Source: RPQJ01 sp963754535 (GTDB lineage Bacteria; Pseudomonadota; Gammaproteobacteria; Steroidobacterales; Steroidobacteraceae). From it: a stretch of DNA of 64,000 nucleotides. The notes below the pieces were generated by a model. That model did no database searches. It saw only the letters and a program-made list of their open reading frames with translations, and was not told the DNA's origin. Shown piece by piece: positions 18,377 through 25,956 of this stretch. Position numbers and translations under genes: made by a program. Numbering within the stretch: the stretch's first letter is position 1; each line of letters opens with the position of its first letter. The stretch lies in assembly GCA_963754535.1 (NCBI GenBank), contig CAVWGG010000004.1, positions 124,001 to 188,000 of the forward strand. The letters run 5' to 3'.

Positions 18377-19129
18377 ATGACGGCCCCCACGTTCAAGGAT
18401 CACTTCTCGCGTCAGTCGGCGGATTACCGCCGCTATCGGCCGGGATATCCGCCGGCGCTGATCGAGTGGGTGGCCGCACAGGCGCCGGACTGCGTGTTCG
18501 CGGTCGACTGCGCCACGGGGAATGGGCAGGCGGCCGTCGCGTTGGCAGAGCACTTCGACACAGTGCTCGCCGTCGACGGCAGCGTCGCGCAGCTAGAGCG
18601 TGCGCAGCCGCATCCACGCGTGCGTTACGCGCGGGCGATGGCCGAGCACCTGCCTGTGCCTGATGCATCCGTGTCACTCGTCGCCGCGGCGCAGGCCGTG
18701 CACTGGTTCGACTTCGAGCGGTTCCATGCGGAATGCCGTCGCGTCCTGAAGCCGCGCGGTGTCCTGGCCGTCTGGACGTACGAGAAGTTCCGCGCCAGCC
18801 CAGCCGTCGACGCGGTCATGGACCAGTTCTACGTGCACGTCATCGGGCCGTACTGGCCGCCCGAGCGGCGCTACGTCGACGAGGCTTACGCGACCCTCCC
18901 GTTCCCCTGGGCCGAGGTGCCCGCGCCGACTTTCCAGCTGCAGACCGAGTGGTCGCTGGAGCAGGCTATCGGCTACCTCGCCAGCTGGTCTTCGGTGCAG
19001 CGCCATCGAGACGCCCACCCCGGCCAGGACCCGCTGCCGGCGGTCGAGGCGGAGCTGGCAACGCTCTGGCCTGCGGCTGGCACGCTTCGTCTCAACTGGC
19101 CGATCCACCTCAGGCTGGGTCGAATCTGA
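18377..19129 (+). CDS. Class I SAM-dependent methyltransferase
   Basis: 250 residues from the ATG at 18377 (MTAPTFKDHFSRQSADYRRYRPGYP). The opening DHFSRQSADYRRYRPGYP and CVFAVDCATGNGQAAVALAEHF (SAM-binding glycine loop), then AEHLPVPDASVSLVAAAQAVHWFD, are characteristic of the group of small-molecule methyltransferases related to yeast trans-aconitate methyltransferase. The acceptor substrate is not predictable. It is transcribed just upstream of the M13 peptidase gene, but the 70-base gap makes co-transcription uncertain. Confidence 0.88.
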   Translation: MTAPTFKDHFSRQSADYRRYRPGYPPALIEWVAAQAPDCVFAVDCATGNGQAAVALAEHFDTVLAVDGSVAQLERAQPHPRVRYARAMAEHLPVPDASVSLVAAAQAVHWFDFERFHAECRRVLKPRGVLAVWTYEKFRASPAVDAVMDQFYVHVIGPYWPPERRYVDEAYATLPFPWAEVPAPTFQLQTEWSLEQAIGYLASWSSVQRHRDAHPGQDPLPAVEAELATLWPAAGTLRLNWPIHLRLGRI

Positions 19130-19198
19130 TTCCTCTATACTTGCCGGCCTTGCAGCCCGCTGCGGCCGCGTCCCGCATAAGTCACGGAGTCATTAGAC

Positions 19199-21277
19199 AT
19201 GCAGTTCCGTTGGTCCCTGCCCATTGCCCTGACGATCACCCTCGCTGCCTGCGCCACGCCGAAGGCGCCCGAGCCGCCCGCCGCCCCGGCCGCGCCCGCG
19301 ATTGCCGCGGTGCCGGCCGCGCCCGCGCTGACGTCCGGCCTGTTCCTGCAGAACTTCGACCGCTCCGTGCGCCCGCAGGACGACTTCTACCGGTTCGTCA
19401 ACGGCACCTGGCTGAAGAACACCGAGATCCCGGCCGACAAGTCGAACTACGGTGCCTTCACGCTGCTCGCCGACGAAGCCGAGAAGAACCTGCGCGTGAT
19501 CGTCGAGGAAGCCGCCGCGGCCAATGCCGCTGCGGGCTCCGACCAGCAGTTGATCGGTGATTTCTACTCGAGCTTCATGGACGAAGCGAAGGCGGAGCAG
19601 CTCGGCCTCACGCCGTTGCAGCCCGAACTCGACCGGATCGCGGCCATCAAGGACCGCAAGCAACTGCTCGCGTACCTGTCGCGCGCGCAGCTGCTCATGA
19701 TCGACAACCCGATCGGCGCACAGATCTTTGCGGACGCGACCAACCCGGACCTGAACACCCTGTGGGTGACGCAGTCGGGCCTCGGCCTGCCGGAACGCGA
19801 CTACTACTTCTCGAAGGACCAGCGCTTCACGGAAATCCGCGGCGCGTACGAGAAGCACATCGACAACGTATTCAAGCTCGCCGGACGCCAGGATTCCGCC
19901 GCGGTCGCGAAGAAGCTCATGGCGTTCGAGACGCGCCTCGCCAAGGCCTCGTGGCCGGCAGTGAAGATGCGCGACATCGAGGCGCTCTATAACCCGACGT
20001 CGGTGGAAGGCGCGGAGAAGGCGACGCCGGGCCTCGACTGGTCGACGTGGCTCACGGAGATGAAGCTGCCGGGCACCGGCCAGATGGTGCTGGCGCAGAA
20101 GGACTACTTCCAGGAAGTCGGCAAGGTCGTCAACGACATGCCGCTCGCCACGTGGAAGGACTACCTCACGCTGCGCACGATCGACGCGTATTCGCCGTAC
20201 CTCAGCAAGGCGTTCGTCGACGAGAACTTCGACTTCTACCAGCGCACGCTCACCGGCACGCCGCAGATCAAGCCGCGCTGGAAGCGCGCGCTCGGCGAGC
20301 TCGAAGGCTCGACCGGCGACCTGCTCGGCAAGGAATACGTGAAGCGTCACTTCCCGCCGGAAGCCAAGCAGCGCATGGACCAGCTGGTCGGCAACCTGCT
20401 CAAGGCATTCGACGTCTCGATCGACGAGCTCGCCTGGATGGGCCCGGAAACCAAGAAGGCCGCGCACGACAAGGTCGCCAGCTTCACGGTGAAGATCGGC
20501 TACCCGACCAAGTGGAAGGACTACACCGGCCTCGTCACGCGGAAGGACGACCTGCTCGGCAACGTGTTGCGCGCACGCGAAGTCAACGTCCAGCGCGAGC
20601 TGAAGAAAGTCGGCCAGCCGGTCGACAAGACCGAGTGGGGCATGACCCCGCAGACGGTCAACGCCTACTACAACCCGCTCGCGAACGAGATCGTGTTCCC
20701 CGCGGCGATCCTGCAGCCGCCGTTCTTCGACATGAAGGCGGACGATGCCGTGAATTACGGCGGCATCGGCGCAGTGATCGGCCACGAGGTCAGCCACGGC
20801 TTCGACGACGAGGGCCGCAAGTTCGACGGCAAGGGCGTGCTGCGCGACTGGTGGACCGCCAAGGACAATGAACTGTTCATGGCACGTGCGAACGCGCTCG
20901 TGCAGCAGTACAACGCGTACAGCCCGATCGCCGGAATGAATGTCAACGGACAGCTCACGCTCGGCGAGAACATCGGCGACCTGTCGGGCCTGGCCGTGGC
21001 CCACAAGGCCTATCTCATCGCCCTCGACGGCAAGGAAGCGCCGGTGCTGGACGGTTTCACCGGCGAGCAGCGCTTCTACCTCGGCTGGGGCCAGGTCTGG
21101 GCGCGCAACTACCGCGACGACGAACTGCGCAAGCGCCTGAAGACGGATCCGCACAGCCCGAGCGAGTACCGCGCGAACGGGATCGTGCGCAACATGCCGG
21201 CGTTCGCCAAGGCGTTCGACGTGAAGGAAGGCGACAAGCTGTACCTGCCGCCCGACCAGGTCGTCCGTATCTGGTAA
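19199..21277 (+). CDS. M13 family zinc metallopeptidase (PepO/neprilysin-like), lipoprotein
   Basis: 692 residues. The N-terminus is a lipoprotein signal (ALTITLAAC, lipobox LAAC) followed by an Ala/Pro linker, so it is likely anchored in the envelope. The M13 N-terminal domain starts FDRSVRPQDDFYRFVNGTW. The catalytic part has VNAYYNPLANEIVFPAAIL, the zinc motif HEVSH (in IGHEVSHGFDDEG) and the third ligand in ENIGDLSGL. The protein ends DQVVRIW where many family members have a CxxW, so the C-terminal Cys is missing. It should cleave short peptides outside the cytoplasm. A long antisense frame over this gene is a codon-bias shadow. Confidence 0.95.
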   Translation: MQFRWSLPIALTITLAACATPKAPEPPAAPAAPAIAAVPAAPALTSGLFLQNFDRSVRPQDDFYRFVNGTWLKNTEIPADKSNYGAFTLLADEAEKNLRVIVEEAAAANAAAGSDQQLIGDFYSSFMDEAKAEQLGLTPLQPELDRIAAIKDRKQLLAYLSRAQLLMIDNPIGAQIFADATNPDLNTLWVTQSGLGLPERDYYFSKDQRFTEIRGAYEKHIDNVFKLAGRQDSAAVAKKLMAFETRLAKASWPAVKMRDIEALYNPTSVEGAEKATPGLDWSTWLTEMKLPGTGQMVLAQKDYFQEVGKVVNDMPLATWKDYLTLRTIDAYSPYLSKAFVDENFDFYQRTLTGTPQIKPRWKRALGELEGSTGDLLGKEYVKRHFPPEAKQRMDQLVGNLLKAFDVSIDELAWMGPETKKAAHDKVASFTVKIGYPTKWKDYTGLVTRKDDLLGNVLRAREVNVQRELKKVGQPVDKTEWGMTPQTVNAYYNPLANEIVFPAAILQPPFFDMKADDAVNYGGIGAVIGHEVSHGFDDEGRKFDGKGVLRDWWTAKDNELFMARANALVQQYNAYSPIAGMNVNGQLTLGENIGDLSGLAVAHKAYLIALDGKEAPVLDGFTGEQRFYLGWGQVWARNYRDDELRKRLKTDPHSPSEYRANGIVRNMPAFAKAFDVKEGDKLYLPPDQVVRIW

Positions 21278-21342
21278 TCCAATCTGGTAATGTCGCGTTC
21301 GATTCAGGGGTGGGTCGATCGGTCATCAAGGAGAACGTTCCG

Positions 21343-21972
21343 ATGCGAGCCTTGCAAGCACTTTTGCTGATGGCGGCGGCCCTGCTGCTGTCCGGCTGCG
21401 GTTACAACACGATCCAGGTGCAGGACGAAGCGACGAAGTCAGCGTGGTCCGAAGTCGTCAACCAGTACCAGCGCCGTGCCGACCTGATCCCGAACCTCGT
21501 CAACACGGTGAAGGGTTTCGCCGCGCAGGAGCAGGCCGTGCTCATCGGCGTCACCGAAGCTCGCGCCAAGGCGACGCAGGTGCAGGTGAAGGCCGACGAT
21601 CCTGCTTCGCTGCAGCAATTCCAGGCTGCGCAGGGCGAGCTGTCGAGCGCGCTCTCGCGCCTGATGGTCGTGGTCGAGAAGTACCCAGAGCTCAAGTCGG
21701 ACCAGAACTTCCGTGACCTGCAGGCGCAGCTCGAAGGCACCGAAAACCGGATCACCGTGGCGCGCAATCGCTACATACAGGCGGTGCAGGACTACAACGT
21801 CACGATCCGCAAGTTCCCGACCAACCTCACGGCCATGATCTTCGGCTACAAGGTGAAGCCGAACTTCACGGTCGAGAACGAAGCCGCCATCGCGAAGCCG
21901 CCGACCGTGGACTTCAGCGCGCCGCCGGCCACTCCGGCGCCGGAGCCCACGCCCGCACCTGCGACCAACTGA
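21343..21972 (+). CDS. lemA: LemA family lipoprotein
   Basis: 209 residues from the ATG at 21343, chosen for the AAGGAGAA site upstream and the lipoprotein signal (LLLMAAALLLSGC) that follows. The LemA core is clear: YNTIQVQDEATKSAWSEVVN, QYQRRADLIPNLVNTVKGFA, EQAVLIGVTEARAKATQ and the helical bundle ending VTIRKFPTNLTAMIFGYK. The C-terminus is a Pro/Ala tail. LemA is an envelope protein of unknown mechanism that usually travels with TPM-domain proteins, as here, where two follow immediately. Confidence 0.93.
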   Translation: MRALQALLLMAAALLLSGCGYNTIQVQDEATKSAWSEVVNQYQRRADLIPNLVNTVKGFAAQEQAVLIGVTEARAKATQVQVKADDPASLQQFQAAQGELSSALSRLMVVVEKYPELKSDQNFRDLQAQLEGTENRITVARNRYIQAVQDYNVTIRKFPTNLTAMIFGYKVKPNFTVENEAAIAKPPTVDFSAPPATPAPEPTPAPATN

Positions 21973-22021
21973 GGCACTCCTCGCGTCGCGTCCCCCACGG
22001 GGCGCGACGCGGGGTGATCCC

Positions 22022-22972
22022 ATGGTCGCCGCGTCGTTCCCGCTCGAATCCCGTCCGCTGCTGCGAGGCCTGTTGCTCGCGGCGTGGCTGTGGCTCATGG
22101 CTGCAGTCGTCGCGCCGGCATTCGCGCAGCAGGGCCTCGTCGCCGTTCCTCAGCTCACCGCGCGAGTCACCGACCTCACCGGCACCTTGACGGCCGACCA
22201 GTCGTCCGCGCTCGAAGCCAAGCTCGCGGCGTTCGAGCAGTCGAAGGGCAGCCAGGTCGTGGTCCTGATCGTGCCGACGACGCAGCCCGAGGCCATCGAG
22301 CAGTATTCGATCCGCGTCGTCGATCAGTGGAAGCTCGGCCGCGGCAAGGTCGATGACGGCGTGCTGCTGCTCATCGCGCTGAACGACCGCAAGGTGCGGA
22401 TCGAAGTCGGTTACGGCCTCGAGGGTGCACTGCCCGACGCGACGGCCAACCGCATCATCCAGCAGGACATCGCGCCCGCGTTCAAGCGCGGCGATTATTA
22501 CGTCGGAATCAATACCGGCGTCGATCGCATCATGCGCGTGATCGAGGGCGAGCCTTTGCCCGAGCCCGAGTTCAGCCCGCCTGCGGCTGGCATCCCCGGC
22601 CTGGTCCATCTGCTGCCGTTCCTCTTCATCTTCGCGCTGGTCGGCGGCTCCATCTTCCGGCGCCTCTTCGGTCGCGTGGGTGGCGCGCTTGCCACGGGCG
22701 GCTTGGTGGGTTTCCTGACCTGGATGCTCATCAGCATCCTCGGCATCTCGGTCTTTGCGGGCATCATCGCCTTCGTCTTCACGCTCCTGGGCGGCATGGG
22801 TGGCGGCCCGGGCGGTGGCGGCGATGGCTGGGCCAGCCGTCGCCACGGCAGCGGGTGGGGCTCCGCCGGTGGCTTCGGTGGCGGATTTGGCGGTGGCGGT
22901 GGCTTCGGCGGGGGCGGTTTCGGCGGCGGAGGCGGCGGGTTCGGGGGCGGTGGCGCCTCCGGCGGCTGGTGA
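22022..22972 (+). CDS. TPM-domain (YgcG-type) membrane protein with glycine-rich tail
   Basis: 316 residues. It has an N-terminal signal (LLLAAWLWLMAAVVAPAFAQ), a TPM domain at about 45-180 (VTDLTGTLTADQSSALEAKL, GSQVVVLIVPTTQPEAIEQYS, KVRIEVGYGLEGALPDATA), then two membrane helices (LLPFLFIFALVGGSIF and WMLISILGISVFAGIIAFVF) and a long Gly/Phe/Ser tail ending GGASGGW. TPM proteins face the periplasm or lumen; in plants one acts in photosystem II repair. The partner here is LemA, encoded 49 bases upstream. The next TPM gene starts on the last base of its stop codon, so translation is coupled. Confidence 0.92.
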   Translation: MVAASFPLESRPLLRGLLLAAWLWLMAAVVAPAFAQQGLVAVPQLTARVTDLTGTLTADQSSALEAKLAAFEQSKGSQVVVLIVPTTQPEAIEQYSIRVVDQWKLGRGKVDDGVLLLIALNDRKVRIEVGYGLEGALPDATANRIIQQDIAPAFKRGDYYVGINTGVDRIMRVIEGEPLPEPEFSPPAAGIPGLVHLLPFLFIFALVGGSIFRRLFGRVGGALATGGLVGFLTWMLISILGISVFAGIIAFVFTLLGGMGGGPGGGGDGWASRRHGSGWGSAGGFGGGFGGGGGFGGGGFGGGGGGFGGGGASGGW

Positions 22973-23481
22973 TGACCATGGACTGGAAGCGTCTGTTCCG
23001 TCACCTCTTTTCGACGCGCCGTAAACTTGCGCGCCTTTTCCCTGTCCAAGCGCTCGAGGCAATAGAGCGCGCGGTCGCCGAGTCCGAACTCGCCCACAGC
23101 GGCGAGATTCGCGTCGCCATCGAAGCGGCGCTCGAGCCGCACGAGATCTGGGCAGGCAAGACGCCGCGAGACCGGGCGCTGCAGGTTTTTGCCGCCCTGG
23201 GGGTCTGGGACACCGAAGCGAACAACGGCATCCTGATCTACGTGCTGCTGGCCGACCGCGACGTCGAGATCGTGGCTGACAGAGGATTCAACGGTCGTGT
23301 CGGCGCGGCGGAGTGGTCCGCAGTCTGCAACACGATGGAAGAGAAGTTCCGCGCCGGGCAATATGAGCGGGGTGCGGTGGAAGGAGTGCACGCAGCCGGC
23401 CTGCTGCTGGCCCGTCACTACCCGCCGTTACCCGGCGGACGCGACGAAGACGAACTGCCGAACCGCCCTGCCGTGCTCTGA
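22972..23481 (+). CDS. Second TPM-domain protein, soluble
   Basis: 169 residues from the ATG at 22972, which shares one base with the preceding TGA; a second ATG at 22978 is also possible. It has no signal peptide. The TPM core is seen in VAESELAHSGEIRVAIEAAL, RALQVFAALGVWDTEANNG, ILIYVLLADRDVEIVADRGF and WSAVCNTMEEKFRAGQYERG. It lacks the Gly-rich tail and membrane helices of its neighbour. Pairs of one membrane TPM and one short TPM protein behind lemA are a common arrangement. It probably acts with them at the inner membrane; its mechanism is unknown. Confidence 0.9.
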   Translation: MTMDWKRLFRHLFSTRRKLARLFPVQALEAIERAVAESELAHSGEIRVAIEAALEPHEIWAGKTPRDRALQVFAALGVWDTEANNGILIYVLLADRDVEIVADRGFNGRVGAAEWSAVCNTMEEKFRAGQYERGAVEGVHAAGLLLARHYPPLPGGRDEDELPNRPAVL

Positions 23482-23519
23482 ACGGCGGTGGGCCGTTCGA
23501 CACTGACCAAGGGTGGAAC

Positions 23520-24698
23520 GTGAACGAAATTCGAATTTTTTCCGTCCTGCATGACGCTCGGCGTGCTGCGCTCGGCGTCGCACTCATGACGCTCTCGGGT
23601 TGCAGCGTCTTCACGCCGAAGCAGGAGCCGCTGCCTCCGGCCGAACCGCCCAAGCCGCAGTATGCGGAGCCGCTCGCGACACATACGTTCCCGTACGACC
23701 CGAAGTCCACTGCGGTCGTCGGCACGCTGCAGGCGACGATCGCGACCGAGGAAGACACGCTTCCCGACATCGCGCGCCGCTTCAACCTCGGCTACGACGA
23801 AGTGGTGAACGCCAACCCGGGCGTCGATCCGTGGCTGCCCAAGGCGGGCACGCGAATCGTGTTGCCCACGCAGTTCGTGCTGCCGGACGCGCCGCATGAC
23901 GGCGTGGTCGTCAACCTCGCGGCGCTGCGCATGTATTACTTCCCGAAGCCGGCCAAGGACGAACAGCGCGTCGTGGTTACGGTGCCGATCGGCATCGGCA
24001 TGGTTGGCTGGGCGACACCCGAAGGCACGACGAAGATCGTGTCGAAGCGCAAGGATCCGGTGTGGACCCCGCCGGCTTCTGTGCGCAAGGAACACGCGGC
24101 CGAAGGCGACATCCTGCCCGCGCGAGTGCCGGCCGGGCCCGACAATCCGCTCGGTGCGTTCGCGATGAATCTCGGCTGGCCGAGCTACCTCATGCACGGC
24201 ACCAACAAGCCCGCGGGCGTCGGCATGCGCGCGAGCCATGGCTGCATCCGGCTGTATCCGGAAGACATCGCGACGCTGTTCCCGCAGTTGCCGGTCGGCA
24301 CGAAAGTGACTGTCGTGAACCAGCCGCTGCTCTACAAGGTGCAGGACGGCCGGCTCTACGTGCAGTCGTTCCCGCCGCACGAGGAACACCCGGAAGCGAA
24401 AGCGGCGGCCAAGGGCCAGCGCTTCAACAAGAAAGTGCAGGAGAAAATGGCGCAGCGAGCAATGCCGGCGGCCGTCACGATCGACTGGACGCTCGCGGAG
24501 CAGGTGGTGAACGCATCGAAAGGCGTGGCCGTGCCCGTCTCGCTGCCCGCCGTCGGCCTCGACCAGTTCCTGGCGTCGGCGCGGCTCGTCGAGAATCGCA
24601 TTCCGGCGGGCGCGACGTGGGACGGCAGCGACCGGCCGGTGCCGATCCATGAGGCGGCAGCGACCGCCGCACCGGTCGTCGCGAGCGGCGGACGCTAG
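23520..24698 (+). CDS. L,D-transpeptidase (YkuD domain) with LysM-like module
   Basis: 392 residues from a GTG preceded by a GGGTGGAA site. It has a lipoprotein-like signal (LGVALMTLSGC), then a LysM-type peptidoglycan-binding stretch at about 70-120 (EEDTLPDIARRFNLGYDEVV, NPGVDPWLPKAG) and the YkuD catalytic domain at about 130-265, with HGTNKP and the signature ASHGCIRLYPED containing the catalytic Cys. Such enzymes link peptidoglycan 3-3 or attach lipoproteins to it. The C-terminal 120 residues are helical and lack a known domain. It lies 38 bases after the TPM gene, in the same direction, so it may belong to the lemA operon. Confidence 0.92.
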   Translation: MNEIRIFSVLHDARRAALGVALMTLSGCSVFTPKQEPLPPAEPPKPQYAEPLATHTFPYDPKSTAVVGTLQATIATEEDTLPDIARRFNLGYDEVVNANPGVDPWLPKAGTRIVLPTQFVLPDAPHDGVVVNLAALRMYYFPKPAKDEQRVVVTVPIGIGMVGWATPEGTTKIVSKRKDPVWTPPASVRKEHAAEGDILPARVPAGPDNPLGAFAMNLGWPSYLMHGTNKPAGVGMRASHGCIRLYPEDIATLFPQLPVGTKVTVVNQPLLYKVQDGRLYVQSFPPHEEHPEAKAAAKGQRFNKKVQEKMAQRAMPAAVTIDWTLAEQVVNASKGVAVPVSLPAVGLDQFLASARLVENRIPAGATWDGSDRPVPIHEAAATAAPVVASGGR

Positions 24699-24704
24699 GC
24701 GACC

Positions 24705-25868
24705 GTGCGCGGACTTCCCGCCCGCTGCTACCTCGACGCTGCACGCGCACCACTCGAATATTCCGCCATCTTCGCGCCGAGCTGGCAGTTCGTCTGTCAC
24801 GCTTCGGACCTGCCCGCGTCCGGCACCGCAGTGCGCTTCGATTGCGGTGGCCGCTCCGCCGTCGTGCTGCGGACGAAAGCGGGAGGCCTGCACGCATTTC
24901 GCAACGCCTGCCGGCACCGGGGCGCTCGCCTCGTCGAAGGCGACTCGCACACCGGGCTGGCCTTCTGCATTGACGGGCGCTTCCGTTGTCCGTACCACGG
25001 CTGGACGTACGACGAGTCGGGCGCGCTCGCGAGCATTCCCGCAGGGCAGCAGTTCGATGCATTCGACGCCGCGGCTCACTCACTGCATCCGTTGCACGTC
25101 GCCCGGTGGCGTGGCCTCGTCTTCGTGGCCTTCGAGACGCCGCTGCTTGCGGTCGAGCAGGTGCTCGACTCCGTCGCCGGAGCCTGGCCCGACCTGACCT
25201 CGATGCGTCGCGTGATCGAACCGCGCGCCACGCCCTGCGCGGCCGACTGGAAGCTTGCCTGCGAGCACACGCTCGACACCGCGCACTTCGACATTGCGCG
25301 GCCCGTCCCCAAGCCGCGCCTGTTCGGGCCGCCAGTGTTCGAGCAGGGGGGGAGTGAGGCGCTGCGTGCGACAGCCGAACTCGCTACGGGTGCGGTCGGC
25401 GACACATGGTCGTCCCGCATGTACCGCCGGTTGCTCCTCGACCAGCAGCCGGCCTCGGCGCGCGCAGAATACGTCTACCTCTGGCCGAACCTGTTGCTGC
25501 AGCTGGCGCCCGACGGTCTTTCCATCCTGCAGGTATTGCCGGGCAACACCGGTCAAAGCACGTTCCGCGAACTGCGCTACGCAGCCCCCGATTCGAGCCG
25601 CGAAATGCGGCTGTTGCGTTACACGCACCAGCGTGTGCGACGCCAGGCACTCGCGGTCGACGTGCGCATTCTCGCGCGCGTGCAGCAGGGACTTGCAGGG
25701 TTGGGCGCCGATGAAACAGGCCCGATCGCGACGGGCGAGGCCGGGTTGCGCTGGTTTGCCGACTGCTGCCGCGCACACCTGTCGGCACCCGCAAAGAGGT
25801 CAGGCAATCCCACGCTGCGCGGCGGCAGTCGCCGCAAGACGTCCCCGCCCGTCGCAGCCTCAAACTGA
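24705..25868 (+). CDS. Rieske [2Fe-2S] ring-hydroxylating oxygenase alpha-subunit-like protein
   Basis: 387 residues from a GTG six bases after the transpeptidase stop. The N-terminal Rieske domain is complete: CRHRG (CxH) at about residue 68 and CPYHGW (CxxH) near residue 99 bind the cluster. The C-terminal half is the catalytic SRPBCC-like domain. Its iron-site motif reads LDTAHFDIAR: the usual D-x-x-H-x4-H has kept Asp and the first His but has Arg where the second His is expected. Either the mononuclear iron is bound differently or the catalytic centre is lost. No reductase or ferredoxin gene is nearby. The substrate is unknown; relatives act on aromatic or quaternary-amine compounds. Confidence 0.85.
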   Translation: MRGLPARCYLDAARAPLEYSAIFAPSWQFVCHASDLPASGTAVRFDCGGRSAVVLRTKAGGLHAFRNACRHRGARLVEGDSHTGLAFCIDGRFRCPYHGWTYDESGALASIPAGQQFDAFDAAAHSLHPLHVARWRGLVFVAFETPLLAVEQVLDSVAGAWPDLTSMRRVIEPRATPCAADWKLACEHTLDTAHFDIARPVPKPRLFGPPVFEQGGSEALRATAELATGAVGDTWSSRMYRRLLLDQQPASARAEYVYLWPNLLLQLAPDGLSILQVLPGNTGQSTFRELRYAAPDSSREMRLLRYTHQRVRRQALAVDVRILARVQQGLAGLGADETGPIATGEAGLRWFADCCRAHLSAPAKRSGNPTLRGGSRRKTSPPVAASN

Positions 25869-25956
25869 CTCGACCACCACCGGTTGGGGTGTGGACCGCT
25901 TCGAATCCCAATAAGTTGTGGTATTTTAAGGCAAATTTTTCAGGCGGGGCGCGGCC

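Noticed and set aside
19193..21154. 653-codon open frame antisense to the M13 peptidase
   Set aside because: The sense strand encodes a complete M13 protein with all motifs; the antisense frame has only biased Arg/Leu/Val-rich sequence, a shadow of GC-rich codon use.
22498..23418. 306-codon proline-rich frame antisense to the TPM genes
   Set aside because: It is the reverse of the glycine codons of the TPM protein tail; low complexity and no domain.
25890..25925. tRNA-like T-arm (TTCGAATCC) upstream of the sheath-like gene
   Set aside because: The bases on both sides cannot form a T-stem, and no anticodon or acceptor stem fits around it.
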